DNA of 64,000 bases from Setophaga petechia (lineage: Eukaryota > Chordata > Aves > Passeriformes > Parulidae), in contig JANCRA010000006.1 of the NCBI GenBank assembly GCA_024362935.1, positions 36,201,924 through 36,265,923 of the forward strand, read 5' to 3'. Of the stretch, positions 47,611 to 60,502 are shown piece after piece (position 1 is the stretch's first letter; each line of letters begins with the position of its first letter). A program made the position numbers and the translations under genes. Below the pieces are notes generated by a model. It was not told the origin of the DNA and searched no databases. It saw nothing but the letters and a program-made list of their open reading frames with translations.

Positions 47611-50600
47611 CTTCCTTTCAAGTATTAATGTGAAGGGAAAGGCAAGAGAGTGGGAAAGTACTGTTTTCTAGCACTTTGCAGGCTGCTAACACAATCCCAG
47701 TGCTGTGTACCAATTAACTTGTCACTGCACTGGAGTAAGGGTTTCTTGTCACCTATATCTAAGCAAATGCTTTTTCACTATGTCTCGCAAGGAGAAAACC
47801 TTCCTGCTCACTAAACATTTCCTATCGTGTTCTAGAAGTTGCACAGAGGGCTGCAGTGTGTTCTGTAACAAGAAAAAGAAAGTTGTCTAAGACGCCTTCC
47901 TTTCAAGTATTAATGTGAAGGGAAAGGCAAGAGAGTGGGAAAGTACTGTTTTCTAGCACTTTGCAAGCTGCTAACACAATCCCAGTTCTGTGTAGCAATT
48001 AGCTGTTCAGTGCACTGCAGTAAGTGTTTCTTGTCACCTACATCTAAGCAAATAGCTTTTTCACTATGTCTCGCAAGGAGAAAACCTTCCTGCTCACTAA
48101 ACAACTTCCATCGTGTTGTAGATGTTGCAGAGAGGGCTGCAGAGTTTTTTGACTCAAGAAAAAGAAAGTTGTCTAAGATGCCTTCCTTTCAAGTATTAAT
48201 GTGAAGGGAAAGGCAAGAGAGTGGGAAAGTACTGTTTTCTAGCACTTTGCAAGCTGCTAACACAATCCCAGTTCTGTGTAGCAATTAGCTGTTCAGTGCA
48301 CTGCAGTAAGTGTTTCTTGTCACCTACATCTAAGCAAATAGCTTTTTCACTATGTCTCGCAAGGAGAAAACCTTCCTGCTCACTAAACAACTTCCATCGT
48401 GTTGTAGATGTTGCAGAGAGGGCTGCAGAGTTTTTTGACACAAGAAAAAGAAAGTTGTCTAAGATGCCTTCCTTTCAAGTATTAATGTGAAGGGAAAGGG
48501 AAGAGAGTGGGAAAGTACTGTTTTCTATCACTTTGCAGGCTGCTAACACAATCCCAGCGCTGTGTAGCAGTTAGCTTTTGAATGCACTGCAGTAAGTGTT
48601 TCTTGTCACCTACATCTAAGCAAATATCTTTTTCACTATGTCTCCCAAGGAGAAAACCTTCTTGCTCACTAAACATCTCCTATCGTGTTCTAGAAGTTGA
48701 ACAGAGGGCTGCAGTGTGTTCTGTAACAAGAAAAAGAAAGTTGTCTAAGACGCCTTCCTTTCAAGTATTAATGTGAAGGGAAAGGCAAGAGAGTGGGAAA
48801 GTACTGTTTTCTAGCACTTTGCAAGCTGCTAACACAATCCCAGAGCTGTGTAGCAATTAGCTTGTCAGTGCACGGCAGTAAGTTTTTCTTGATACCTACA
48901 TCTGAGCAAATAGCTTTTTCACTTTGTCTCGCAAGGGGAAAACGTTGCTGCTCACTAAACAACTTCCATCGTGTTGTAGAAGTTGCACAGACGGCTGCAG
49001 TGTGTTTTGCAAAATGTAAAAGAAAGTTGTCTAAGACACCTTCCTTTCAAGTATTAATGTGAAGGGAAAGGCAAGAGAGTGGGAAAGTACTGTTTTCTAG
49101 CACTTTGCAAGCTGCTAACACAGTACTAGTGCTGTGTAGCAGTTAGCTGTTCAGTGCACTGCAGTAAGTGTTTCCTGTCACCTACATCTAAGCAAATAGC
49201 TTTTTCACTATGTCTCGCAAGGAGAAAACCTTCCTGCTCACTAAACAACTTCCATCGTGTTGTAGATGTTGCAGAGAGGGCTGCAGAGTTTTTTGACACA
49301 AGAAAAAGAAAGTTGTCTAAGACGCCTTCCTTTCAAGTATTAATGTGAAGGGAAAGGCAAGAGAGTGGGAAAGTACTGTTTTCTATCACTTTGAGAGCTG
49401 CTAACACAATCCCAGTGCTGTGTACCAATTAACTTGTCACTTCACTGCAGTAAGTGTTTCTTGTCACCTACATCTAAGCAAATAACTTTTTCACTATGTC
49501 TCGCAAGGAGAAAACCTTCCTGCTCACTAAACATCTCCTATCGTGTTCTAGAAGTTGCACAGAGGGCTGCAGTGTGTTTTGCAAAATGTAAAAGAAAGTT
49601 GTCTAAGACGCCTTCCTTTCAAGTATTAATGTGAAGGGAAAGGCAAGAGAGTGGGAAAGTACTGTTTTCTAGCACTTTGAGATCTGCTAACACAATCCCA
49701 GTGCTGTGTACCAATTAACTTGTCACTGCACTGCAGTAAGGGTTTCTTGTCACCTATATCTAAGCAAATGCTTTTTCACTATGTCTCGCAAGGAGAAAAC
49801 CTTCTTGCTCTCTAAACATCTCCTATAGTGTTCTAGAAGTTGCACAGAGGGCTGCAGTGTGTTTTGCAAAATGTAAAAGAAAGTTGTCTAAGACGCCTTC
49901 CTTTCAAGTATTAATGTGAAGGGAAAGGCAAGAGAGTGGGAAAGTACTGTTTTCTATCACTTTGAGAGCTGCTAACACAATCCCAGTGCTGTGTACCAAT
50001 TAACTTGTCACTGCACTGCAGTAAGTGTTTCTTGTCACCTACATCTGAGCAAATAGCTTTTTCACTTTGTCTCGCAAGGGGAAAACGTTGCTGCTCACTA
50101 AACAACTTCCATCGTGTTGTAGAAGTTGCACAGAGGGCTGCAGTGTGTTTTGCAAAATGTAAAAGAAAGTTGTCTATGACGCCTTCCTTTCAAGTATTAA
50201 TGTGAAGGGAAAGGCAAGAGAGTGGGAAAGTACTGTTTTCTAGCACTTTGCAAGCTGCTAACACAATCCCAGTTCTGTGCAGCAATTAGCTGTTCAGTGC
50301 ACTGCAGTAAGTGTTTCTTGCCACCTACATCTAAGCAAAAAGCTTTTTCACTATGTCTCGCAAGGAGAAAACCTTCTTGCTCACTAAACAACTTTCATCG
50401 TGTTGTAGATGTTGCAGAGAGGGCTGCAGAGTTTTTTGACACAAGAAAAAGAAACTTGTCTAAGACGCCTTCCTTTCAAGTATTAATGTGAAGGGAAAGG
50501 CAAGAGAGTGGGAAAGTACTGTTTTCTAGCACTTTGAGAGCTGCTAACACAATCCCAGTGCTGTGTACCAATTAACTTGTCACTGCACTGCAGTAAGTGT

Positions 50601-53040
50601 TTCTTGTCACCTACATCTGAGCAAATAGCTTTTTCACTTTTTCTCGCAAGGGGAAAACGTTGCTGCTCACTAAACAACTTCCATCGTGTTGTAGATGTTG
50701 CACAGAGGGCTGCAGTGTGTTTTGCAAAATGTAAAAGAAAGTTGTCTAAGACGCCTTCCTTTCAAGTATTAATGTGAAGGGAAAGGCAAGAGAGTGGGAA
50801 AGTACTGTTTTCTAGCACTTTGCAAGCTGCTAACACAATCCCAGTTCTGTGTAGCAATTAGCTGTTCAGTGCACTGCAGTAAGTGTTTCTTGTCACCTAC
50901 ATCTAAGCAAATAGCTTTTTCACTATGTCTCGCAAGGAGAAAACCTTCCTGCTCACTAAACAACTTCCATCGTGTTGTAGATGTTGCAGAGAGGGCTGCA
51001 GAGTTTTTTGACACAAGAAAAAGAAAGTTGTCTAAGATGCCTTCCTTTCAAGTATTAATGTGAAGGGAAAGGCAAGAGAGTGGGAAAGTACTGTTTTCTA
51101 GCACTTTGCAAGCTGCTAACACAGTACTAGTGCTGTGGAGCAGATAGCTGTTCAGTGCACTGCAGTAAGTGTTTCTTGTCACCTACATCTAAGCAAATAG
51201 CTTTTTCACTATGTCTCGCAAGGAGAAAACCTTCCTGCTCACTAAACAACTTCCATCGTGTTGTAGATGTTGCAGAGAGGGCTGCAGAGTTTTTTGACAC
51301 AAGAAAAAGAAAGTTGTCTAAGATGCCTTCCTTTCAAGTATTAATGTGAAGGGAAAGGCAAGAGAGTGGGAAAGTACTGTTTTCTACCACTTTGCAAGCT
51401 GCTAACACAATCGCAGTGCTGTGTAGCAATTACCTTGTCAGTGCACGGCAGTAAGTGTTTCTTGATACCTACATCTGAGCAAATAGCTTTTTCACAATGT
51501 CTCGCAATTGGAAAACGTTGCTGCTCACTAAACAACTTCCATCGTGTTGTAGAAGTTGCACAGAGGGCTGCAGTGTGTTTTGCAAAATATAAAAGAAAGT
51601 TGTCTAAGACGCCTTCCTTTCAAGTATTAATGTGAAGGGAAAGGCAAGAGAGTGGGAAAGTACTGTTTTCTAGCACTTTGAGAGCTGCTAACACAATCCC
51701 AGTGCTGTGTACCAATTAACTTGTCACTGCACTGCAGTAAGGGTTTCTTGTCACCTATATCTAAGCAAATGCTTTTTCACTATGTCTCCCAAGGAGAAAA
51801 CCTTCTTGCTCACTAAACATCTCCTATAGTGTTCTAGAAGTTGCACAGAGGGCTGCAGTGTGTTTTGCAAAATGTAAAAGAAAGTTGTCTAAGACGCCTT
51901 CCTTTCAAGTATTAATGTGAAGGGAAAGGCAAGAGAGTGGGAAAGTACTGTTTTCTATCACTTTGAGAGCTGCTAACACAATCCCAGTGCTGTGTACCAA
52001 TTAACTTGTCACTGCACTGCAGTAAGTGTTTCTTGTCACCTACATCTGAGCAAATAGCTTTTTCACTTTGTCTCGCAAGGGGAAAACGTTGCTGCTCACT
52101 AAACAACTTCCATCGTGTTGTAGAAGTTGCACAGAGGGCTGCAGTGTGTTTTGCAAAATGTAAAAGAAAGTTGTCTATGACGCCTTCCTTTCAAGTATTA
52201 ATGTGAAGGGAAAGGCAAGAGAGTGGGAAAGTACTGTTTTCTAGCACTTTGCAAGCTGCTAACACAATCCCAGTTCTGTGTAGCAATTAGCTGTTCAGTG
52301 CACTGCAGTAAGTGTTTCTTGTCACCTACATCTAAGCAAAAAGCTTTTTCACTATGTCTCGCAAGGAGAAAAGCTTCCTGCTCACTAAACAACTGTCATC
52401 GTGTTGTAGATGTTGCAGAGAGGGCTGCAGAGTTTTTTGACACAAGAAAAAGAAAGTTGTCTAAGACGCCTTCCTTTCAAGTATTAATGTGAAGGGAAAG
52501 GCAAGAGAGTGGGAAAGTACTGTTTTCTAGCACTTTGCAGGCTGCTAACACAATCCCAGTGCTGTGTACCAATTAACTTGTCACTGCACTGCAGTAAGTG
52601 TTTCTTGTCACCTACATCTGAGCAAATAGCTTTTTCACTTTGTCTCGCAAGGGGAAAACGTTGCTGCTCACTAAACAACTTCCATCGTGTTGTAGATGTT
52701 GCACAGAGGGCTGCAGTGTGTTTTGCAAAATGTAAAAGAAAGTTGTCTAAGACGCCTTCCTTTCAAGTATTAATGTGAAGGGAAAGGCAAGAGAGTGGGA
52801 AAGTACTGTTTTCTAGCACTTTGCAAGCTGCTAACACAATCCCAGTTCTGTGTAGCAATTAGCTGTTCAGTGCACTGCAGTAAGTGTTTCTTGTCACCTA
52901 CATCTAAGCAAATAGCTTTTTCACTATGTCTCGCAAGGAGAAAACCTTCTTGCTCACTAAACATCTCCTATCGTGCTCTAGAAGTTGCACAGAGACTGCA
53001 GTGTGTTTTGCAAAAAGTAAAAGAAAGTTGTCTAAGACGC
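47611..53040 (+). repeat. Array of 19 ordinary monomers between cassettes 3 and 4
   Basis: This stretch is 5,430 bp and is the fullest version of the short array. Order by eye is the head markers, the GTAAGTTTTTCTTG monomer, a CAGTACTAGTGCTG class A monomer, the CACTTCACTGCAG monomer, alpha/beta dimers, class A monomers, the CACAATGTCTCGCAATTGG monomer and the common tail. Private changes include GAGATCTGC near 49680 and CTTGCTCTCTAAAC near 49805, the latter shared with 56537. No gene is seen. Confidence 0.88.
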
Positions 53041-54341
53041 CTTCCTTTCAAGTATTAATGTGAAGGGAAAGGCAAGAGAGTGGGAAAGTACTATTTTCTA
53101 TCACTTTGAAAGCTGCTTACCCAATCCCAGTTTTGTGCCGCTTCGTAGTTCGCCGTTCAGAAGCTGCCGCAGTCTCTTTTTCCCGGAGAAGGAGAAGACG
53201 CTTCTTGGCGCGAAGAATCTGGTGTCGTTACGCCGATCGCGGCGTGCTCCGGAGAACAGCTACGGCCGACAGACACCCGGAAGCGGCGCTTAAAGGCACA
53301 GTGCTCCGTCTCCTGGTCTTTAGCGTCTCCTGCCGGCTACACCTTAGCAAAAAGCTTTTTCATTATGTCTCGCCAGGAGAAACTGTGTCTGTTCACAAAA
53401 AACCTCCCATCGTGCTCTAGAGGTTGCAGGCAGCTCTGCAGCGTGTTTTGCAACAAGAAAAAGTAACTTGTCCAAAAAAGCCATCAATTCGAATGTTCCT
53501 GGAAAGGGAAAATGCAGGAGAGCGGATCGGTACTGTTTTCTACCAGTTTGCAAGCTGGACACACAATCCCAGTGTTCTACTACGATTGACTTTGCAGTGC
53601 ACTGTAATAATTGCCTATTGTTACTACATCTAAGCCAATAGCGTTTGCATTATATCTCTTCAGGAGAAACTGTACCAGTTCAGAAAACAACTCTCATTTT
53701 TTCTACAAGTTGCACGGAGGTGTGCAGAGTGTTTTGCAAGAAGCAAAAGAAAGTTGTCCAAAACTGCTGCCATTCGAATAGTAATGCCAATGGAAAAGGC
53801 AGGAGAGTGGAAAGGTGCTGTTTTCTATCTGTTTGTAAGCTGCTTACACAATCCCAGAGTTGTGCAGCAATTAGTTTTTCAGTGCACTGTAGTAGGTGCC
53901 TCTTTTCACCTGCATCTAAGCAAATTGCTTTTTCCCCATGTCTCGCAAGGAGAAACTGAGCCAGTTCAGAAAACATCTCCCATCGAGTTCTAGAGATTGC
54001 AGGCAGGTGTGCAGAGTGTTTTGCAAGAAGCCAAAGAAAGTTGTCTAAAATTCTTTCCATTCGAATAGTAATGTGCATGTAAAAAGCAGGAAGAGTGGAA
54101 AGGTACTGTTTCCTATCACTTTGCAAGCTGGGCAAACAATCCCAGTGTTGTGCATCTATTAGCTTTGCAGTGCACTGCAGTAACTGCCTGTGGTAAACTA
54201 CATCTAAGCAAAAAGCTTTTTCACTATCTCTCACTAGGAGAAAATGTTCCTGCTCATTAAACAACTTCCATCGTGCTGTACAGGTTGCACAGAGGGCTGC
54301 AGAATGTTTTCCAGCAAGAAAAAGAAAGTTGTCTAAGACGC
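53041..54341 (+). repeat. Cassette 4 (m0-m3)
   Basis: This cassette is offset 6,731 bp from cassette 3 with the same structure (m0 53041-53481, m1 53482-53766, m2 53767-54053, m3 54054-54341). It shares GCCGACAGAC with cassette 3. ATTAAA is at 54256-54261. Confidence 0.9.
53137..53336 (+). promoter_or_regulatory. CpG-dense block, candidate promoter (cassette 4)
   Basis: This copy of the CpG block has the E2F-like palindrome at 53202-53217, the ETS core at 53277-53284 and TTAAAG at 53290-53295, all intact. Confidence 0.6.
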
Positions 54342-57300
54342 CTTCCTTTCAAGTATTAATGTGAAGGGAAAGGCAAGAGAGTGGGAAAGTACTGTTTTCT
54401 AGCACTTTGCAGGCTGCTAACACAATCCCAGTGCTGTGTACCAATTAACTTGTCACTGCACTGGAGTAAGGGTTTCTTGTCACCTATATCTAAGCAAATG
54501 CTTTTTCACTATGTCTCGCAAGGAGAAAACCTTCCTGCTCACTAAACATTTCCTATCGTGTTCTAGAAGTTGCACAGAGGGCTGCAGTGTGTTCTGTAAC
54601 AACAAAAAGAAAGTTGTCTAAGACGCCTTCCTTTCAAGTATTAATGTGAAGGGAAAGGCAAGAGAGTGGGAAAGTACTGTTTTCTAGCACTTTGCAAGCT
54701 GCTAACACAATCCCAGTTCTGTGTAGCAATTAGCTGTTCAGTGCACTGCAGTAAGTGTTTCTTGTCACCTACATCTAAGCAAATAGCTTTTTCACTATGT
54801 CTCGCAAGGAGAAAACCTTCCTGCTCACTAAACAACTTCCATCGTGTTGTAGATGTTGCAGAGAGGGCTGCAGAGTTTTTTGACTCAAGAAAAAGAAAGT
54901 TGTCTAAGATGCCTTCCTTTCAAGTATTAATGTGAAGCGAAAGGCAAGAGAGTGGGAAAGTACTGTTTTCTAGCACTTTGCAAGCTGCTAACACAATCCC
55001 AGTTCTGTGTAGCAATTAGCTGTTCAGTGCACTGCAGTAAGTGTTTCTTGTCACCTACATCTAAGCAAATAGCTTTTTCACTATGTCTCGCAAGGAGAAA
55101 ACCTTCCTGCTCACTAAACAACTTCCATCGTGTTGTAGATGTTGCAGAGAGGGCTGCAGAGTTTTTTGACACAAGAAAAAGAAAGTTGTCTAAGATGCCT
55201 TCCTTTCAAGTATTAATGTGAAGGGAAAGGCAAGAGAGTGGGAAAGTACTGTTTTCTATCACTTTGCAGGCTGCTAACACAATCCCAGTGCTGTGTAGCA
55301 GTTAGCTTTTGAATGCACTGCAGTAAGTGTTTCTTGTCACCTACATCTAAGCAAATATCTTTTTCACTATGTCTCCCAAGGAGAAAACCTTCTTGCTCAC
55401 TAAACATCTCCTATCGTGTTCTAGAAGTTGAACAGAGGGCTGCAGTGTGTTCTGTAACAAGAAAAAGAAAGTTGTCTAAGACGCCTTCCTTTCAAGTATT
55501 AATGTGAAGGGAAAGGCAAGAGAGTGGGAAAGTACTGTTTTCTAGCACTTTGAGAGCTGCTAACACAATCCCAGAGCTGTGTAGCAATTAGCTTGTCAGT
55601 GCACGGCAGTAAGTGTTTCTTGATACCTACATCTGAGCAAATAGCTTTTTCACTTTGTCTCGCAAGGGGAAAACGTTGCTGCTCACTAAACAACTTCCAT
55701 CGTGTTGTAGAAGTTGCACAGAGGGCTGCAGTGTGTTTTGCAAAATGTAAAAGAAAGTTGTCTAAGACACCTTCCTTTCAAGTATTAATGTGAAGGGAAA
55801 GGCAAGAGAGTGGGAAAGTACTGTTTTCTAGCACTTTGCAAGCTGCTAACACAGTACTAGTGCTGTGTAGCAGTTAGCTGTTCAGTGCACTGCAGTAAGT
55901 GTTTCCTGTCACCTACATCTAAGCAAATAGCTTTTTCACTATGTCTCGCAAGGAGAAAACCTTCCTGCTCACTAAACAACTTCCATCGTGTTGTAGATGT
56001 TGCAGAGAGGGCTGCAGAGTTTTTTGACACAAGAAAAAGAAAGTTGTCTAAGACGCCTTCCTTTCAAGTATTAATGTGAAGGGAAAGGCAAGAGAGTGGG
56101 AAAGTACTGTTTTCTATCACTTTGAGAGCTGCTAACACAATCCCAGTGCTGTGTACCAATTAACTTGTCACTTCACTGCAGTAAGTGTTTCTTGTCACCT
56201 ACATCTAAGCAAATAACTTTTTCACTATGTCTCGCAAGGAGAAAACCTTCCTGCTCACTAAACATCTCCTATCGTGTTCTAGAAGTTGCACAGAGGGCTG
56301 CAGTGTGTTCTGTAACAAGAAAAAGAAAGTTGTCTAAGACGCCTTCCTTTCAAGTATTAATGTGAAGGGAAAGGCAAGAGAGTGGGAAAGTACTGTTTTC
56401 TAGCACTTTGAGAGCTGCTAACACAATCCCAGTGCTGTGTACCAATTAACTTGTCACTGCACTGCAGTAAGGGTTTCTTGTCACCTATATCTAAGCAAAT
56501 GCTTTTTCACTATGTCTCGCAAGGAGAAAACCTTCTTGCTCTCTAAACATCTCCTATAGTGTTCTAGAAGTTGCACAGAGGGCTGCAGTGTGTTTTGCAA
56601 AATGTAAAAGAAAGTTGTCTAAGACGCCTTCCTTTCAAGTATTAATGTGAAGGGAAAGGCAAGAGAGTGGGAAAGTACTGTTTTCTATCACTTTGAGAGC
56701 TGCTAACACAATCCCAGTGCTGTGTACCAATTAACTTGTCACTGCACTGCAGTAAGTGTTTCTTGTCACCTACATCTGAGCAAATAGCTTTTTCACTTTG
56801 TCTCGCAAGGGGAAAACGTTGCTGCTCACTAAACAACTTCCATCGTGTTGTAGAAGTTGCACAGAGGGCTGCAGTGTGTTTTGCAAAATGTAAAAGAAAG
56901 TTGTCTATGACGCCTTCCTTTCAAGTATTAATGTGAAGGGAAAGGCAAGAGAGTGGGAAAGTACTGTTTTCTAGCACTTTGCAAGCTGCTAACACAATCC
57001 CAGTTCTGTGTAGCAATTAGCTGTTCAGTGCACTGCAGTAAGTGTTTCTTGTCACCTACATCTAAGCAAAAAGCTTTTTCACTATGTCTCGCAAGGAGAA
57101 AACCTTCTTGCTCACTAAACAACTTTCATCGTGTTGTAGATGTTGCAGAGAGGGCTGCAGAGTTTTTTGACACAAGAAAAAGAAAGTTGTCTAAGACGCC
57201 TTCCTTTCAAGTATTAATGTGAAGGGAAAGGCAAGAGAGTGGGAAAGTACTGTTTTCTAGCACTTTGAGAGCTGCTAACACAATCCCAGTGCTGTGTACC

Positions 57301-58915
57301 AATTAACTTGTCACTGCACTGCAGTAAGTGTTTCTTGTCACCTACATCTGAGCAAATAGCTTTTTCACTTTGTCTCGCAAGGGGAAAACGTTGCTGCTCA
57401 CTAAACAACTTCCATCGTGTTGTAGATGTTGCACAGAGGGCTGCAGTGTGTTTTGCAAAATGTAAAAGAAAGTTGTCTAAGACGCCTTCCTTTCAAGTAT
57501 TAATGTGAAGGGAAAGGCAAGAGAGTGGGAAAGTACTGTTTTCTAGCACTTTGCAAGCTGCTAACACAATCCCAGTTCTGTGTAGCAATTAGCTGTTCAG
57601 TGCACTGCAGTAAGTGTTTCTTGTCACCTACATCTAAGCAAATAGCTTTTTCACTATGTCTCGCAAGGAGAAAACCTTCCTGCTCACTAAACAACTTCCA
57701 TCGTGTTGTAGATGTTGCAGAGAGGGCTGCAGAGTTTTTTGACACAAGAAAAAGAAAGTTGTCTAAGATGCCTTCCTTTCAAGTATTAATGTGAAGGGAA
57801 AGGCAAGAGAGTGGGAAAGTACTGTTTTCTAGCACTTTGCAAGCTGCTAACACAGTACTAGTGCTGTGGAGCAGATAGCTGTTCAGTGCACTGCAGTAAG
57901 TGTTTCTTGTCACCTACATCTAAGCAAATAGCTTTTTCACTATGTCTCGCAAGGAGAAAACCTTCCTGCTCACTAAACAACTTCCATCGTGTTGTAGATG
58001 TTGCAGAGAGGGCTGCAGAGTTTTTTGACACAAGAAAAAGAAAGTTGTCTAAGATGCCTTCCTTTCAAGTATTAATGTGAAGGGAAAGGCAAGAGAGTGG
58101 GAAAGTACTGTTTTCTAGCACTTTGCAGGCTGCTAACACAATCCCAGTGCTGTGTAGCAGTTAGCTTTTGAATGCACTGCAGTAAGTGTTTCTTGTCACC
58201 TACATCTAAGCAAATAGCTTTTTCACTATGTCTCCCAAGGAGAAAACCTTCTTGCTCACTAAACATCTCCTATCGTGTTCTAGAAGTTGAACAGAGGGCT
58301 GCAGTGTGTTCTGTAACAAGAAAAAGAAAGTTGTCTAAGACGCCTTCCTTTCAAGTATTAATGTGAAGGGAAAGGCAAGAGAGTGGGAAAGTACTGTTTT
58401 CTAGCACTTTGCAAGCTGCTAACACAATCGCAGTGCTGTGTAGCAATTAGCTTGTCAGTGCACGGCAGTAAGTGTTTCTTGATACCTACATCTGAGCAAA
58501 TAGCTTTTTCACTTTGTCTCGCAAGGGGAAAACGTTGCTGCTCACTAAACAACTTCCATCGTGTTGTAGAAGTTGCACAGAGGGCTGCAGTGTGTTTTGC
58601 AAAATGTAAAAGAAAGTTGTCTAAGACGCCTTCCTTTCAAGTATTAATGTGAAGGGAAAGGCAAGAGAGTGGGAAAGTACTGTTTTCTAGCACTTTGCAA
58701 GCTGCTAACACAGTACTAGTGCTGTGTAGCAGTTAGCTGTTCAGTGCACTGCAGTAAGGGTTTCCTGTCACCTACATCTGAGCAAATAGCTTTTTCACAA
58801 TGTCTCGCAATTGGAAAACGTTGCTGCTCACTAAACAACTTCCATCGTGTTGTAGAAGTTGCACAGAGGGCTGCAGTGTGTTTTGCAAAATATAAAAGAA
58901 AGTTGTCTAAGACGC
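54342..58915 (+). repeat. Array of 16 ordinary monomers between cassettes 4 and 5
   Basis: This stretch is 4,574 bp. It is co-linear with 47611 onward (offset 6,731 bp) until about 58,070, then departs. It ends with a GAATGCACTGCAG monomer, a GTGCACGGCAG/GATACC monomer and a CACAATGTCTCGCAATTGG monomer carrying TATAAAAG. It does not end with the common tail that precedes cassettes 1-4. A private change, AACAACAAAAAG, lies near 54600. No gene is seen. Confidence 0.86.
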
Positions 58916-60502
58916 CTTCCTTTCAAGTATTAATGTGAAGGGAAAGGCAAGAGAGTGGGAAAGTACTATTTTCTATCACTTTGAAATCTGCTTACCCAAT
59001 CCCAGTTTTGTGCCGCTTCGTAGTTCGCCGTTCAGAAGCTGCCGCAGTCTCTTTTTCCCGGAGAAGGAGAAGACGCTTCTTGGCGCGAAGAATCTGGTGT
59101 CGTTACGCCGATCGCGGCGTGCTCCGGAGAACAGCTACGGCCGAGAGACACCCGGAAGCGGCGCTTAAAGGCACAGTGCTCCGTCTCCTGGTCTTTAGCG
59201 TCTCCTGCCGGCTACACCTTAGCAAAAAGCTTTTTCATTATGTCTCGCCAGGAGAAACTGTGTCTGTTCACAAAAAACCTCCCATCGTGCTCTAGAGGTT
59301 GCAGGCAGCTCTGCAGCGTGTTTTGCAACAAGAAAAAGTAACTTGTCCAAAAAAGCCATCAATTCGAATGTTCCTGGAAAGGGAAAATGCAGGAGAGCGG
59401 ATCGGTACTGTTTTCTACCAGTTTGCAAGCTGGACACACAATCCCAGTGTTCTACTACGATTGACTTTGCAGTGCACTGTAATATTTGCCTATTGTTACT
59501 ACATCTAAGCCAATAGCGTTTGCATTATATCTCTTCAGGAGAAACTGTACCAGTTCAGAAAACAACTCTCATTTTTTCTACAAGTTGCACGGAGGTGTGC
59601 AGAGTGTTTTGCAAGAAGCAAAAGAAAGTTGTCCAAAACTGCTGCCATTCGAATAGTAATGCCAATGGAAAAGGCAGGAGAGTGGAAAGGTGCTGTTTTC
59701 TATCTGTTTGTAAGCTGCTTACACAATCCCAGAGTTGTGCAGCAATTAGTTTTTCAGTGCACTGTAGTAGGTGCCTCTTTTCACCTGCATCTAAGCAAAT
59801 TGCTTTTTCCCCATGTCTCGCAAGGAGAAACTGAGCCAGTTCAGAAAACATCTCCCATCGAGTTCTAGAGATTGCAGGCAGGTGTGCAGAGTGTTTTGCA
59901 AGAAGCAAAAGAAAGTTGTCTAAAACGCCTTGCATTCAAATAGAAATGTGAATAGAAAAGGCAGGAGAAGGGAGAGGTACTGTTTTCTATCAGTTTGCAA
60001 CCTGCTTACACAATCTGCATGTTGTGCAGCAATTAGCTTGCAGTGCACTGTAGTAGGTGCCTCTTTTCACCTATATCTAAGCAAATTGCTTTTTCCCCAT
60101 GTCTTGCAAAGAGAAACTGAGCCAGTTCAGAAAATATCTCCCATCGACTTCTAGAGATTGCAGGCAGGTGTGCAGAGTGTTTTGCAAGAAGCCAAAGAAA
60201 GTTGTCTAAAATTCTTTCCATTCGAATAGTAATGTGCATGTAAAAAGCAGGAAGAGTGGAAAGGTACTGTTTCCTATCACTTTGCAAGCTGGGCACACAA
60301 TCCCAGTGTTGTGCATCTATTAGCTTTGCAGTGCACTGCAGTAACTGCCTGTGGTAACCTACATCTAAGCAAAAAGCTTTTTCATTATCTCTCACTAGGA
60401 GAAAATGTTCCTGCTCATTAAACAACTTCCATCGTGCTGTACAGGTTGCACAGAGGGCTGCAGAATGTTTTCCAGCAAGAAAAAGAAAGTTGTCTAAGAC
60501 GC
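58916..60502 (+). repeat. Cassette 5: extended form (m0, m1, m2, m2b, m3)
   Basis: Monomers are m0 58916-59356, m1 59357-59641, m2 59642-59928, m2b 59929-60214 (286 bp, extra) and m3 60215-60502. m2b starts CTTGCATTCAAATAGAAATG and is otherwise seen only in cassette 0. Private changes include GAAATCTGC (58983) and TAATATTTGCC (near 59484). The monomer after m3 has TTAATGTCAAGGG, as after cassette 0. ATTAAA is at 60417-60422. Confidence 0.9.
59012..59211 (+). promoter_or_regulatory. CpG-dense block, candidate promoter (cassette 5)
   Basis: This copy of the CpG block has the G allele (GCCGAGAGAC) like cassettes 1 and 2. The E2F-like palindrome (59077-59092), ETS core (59152-59159) and TTAAAG (59165-59170) are intact. 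It persists although the sequence immediately left of this cassette differs from the other copies. Confidence 0.6.
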
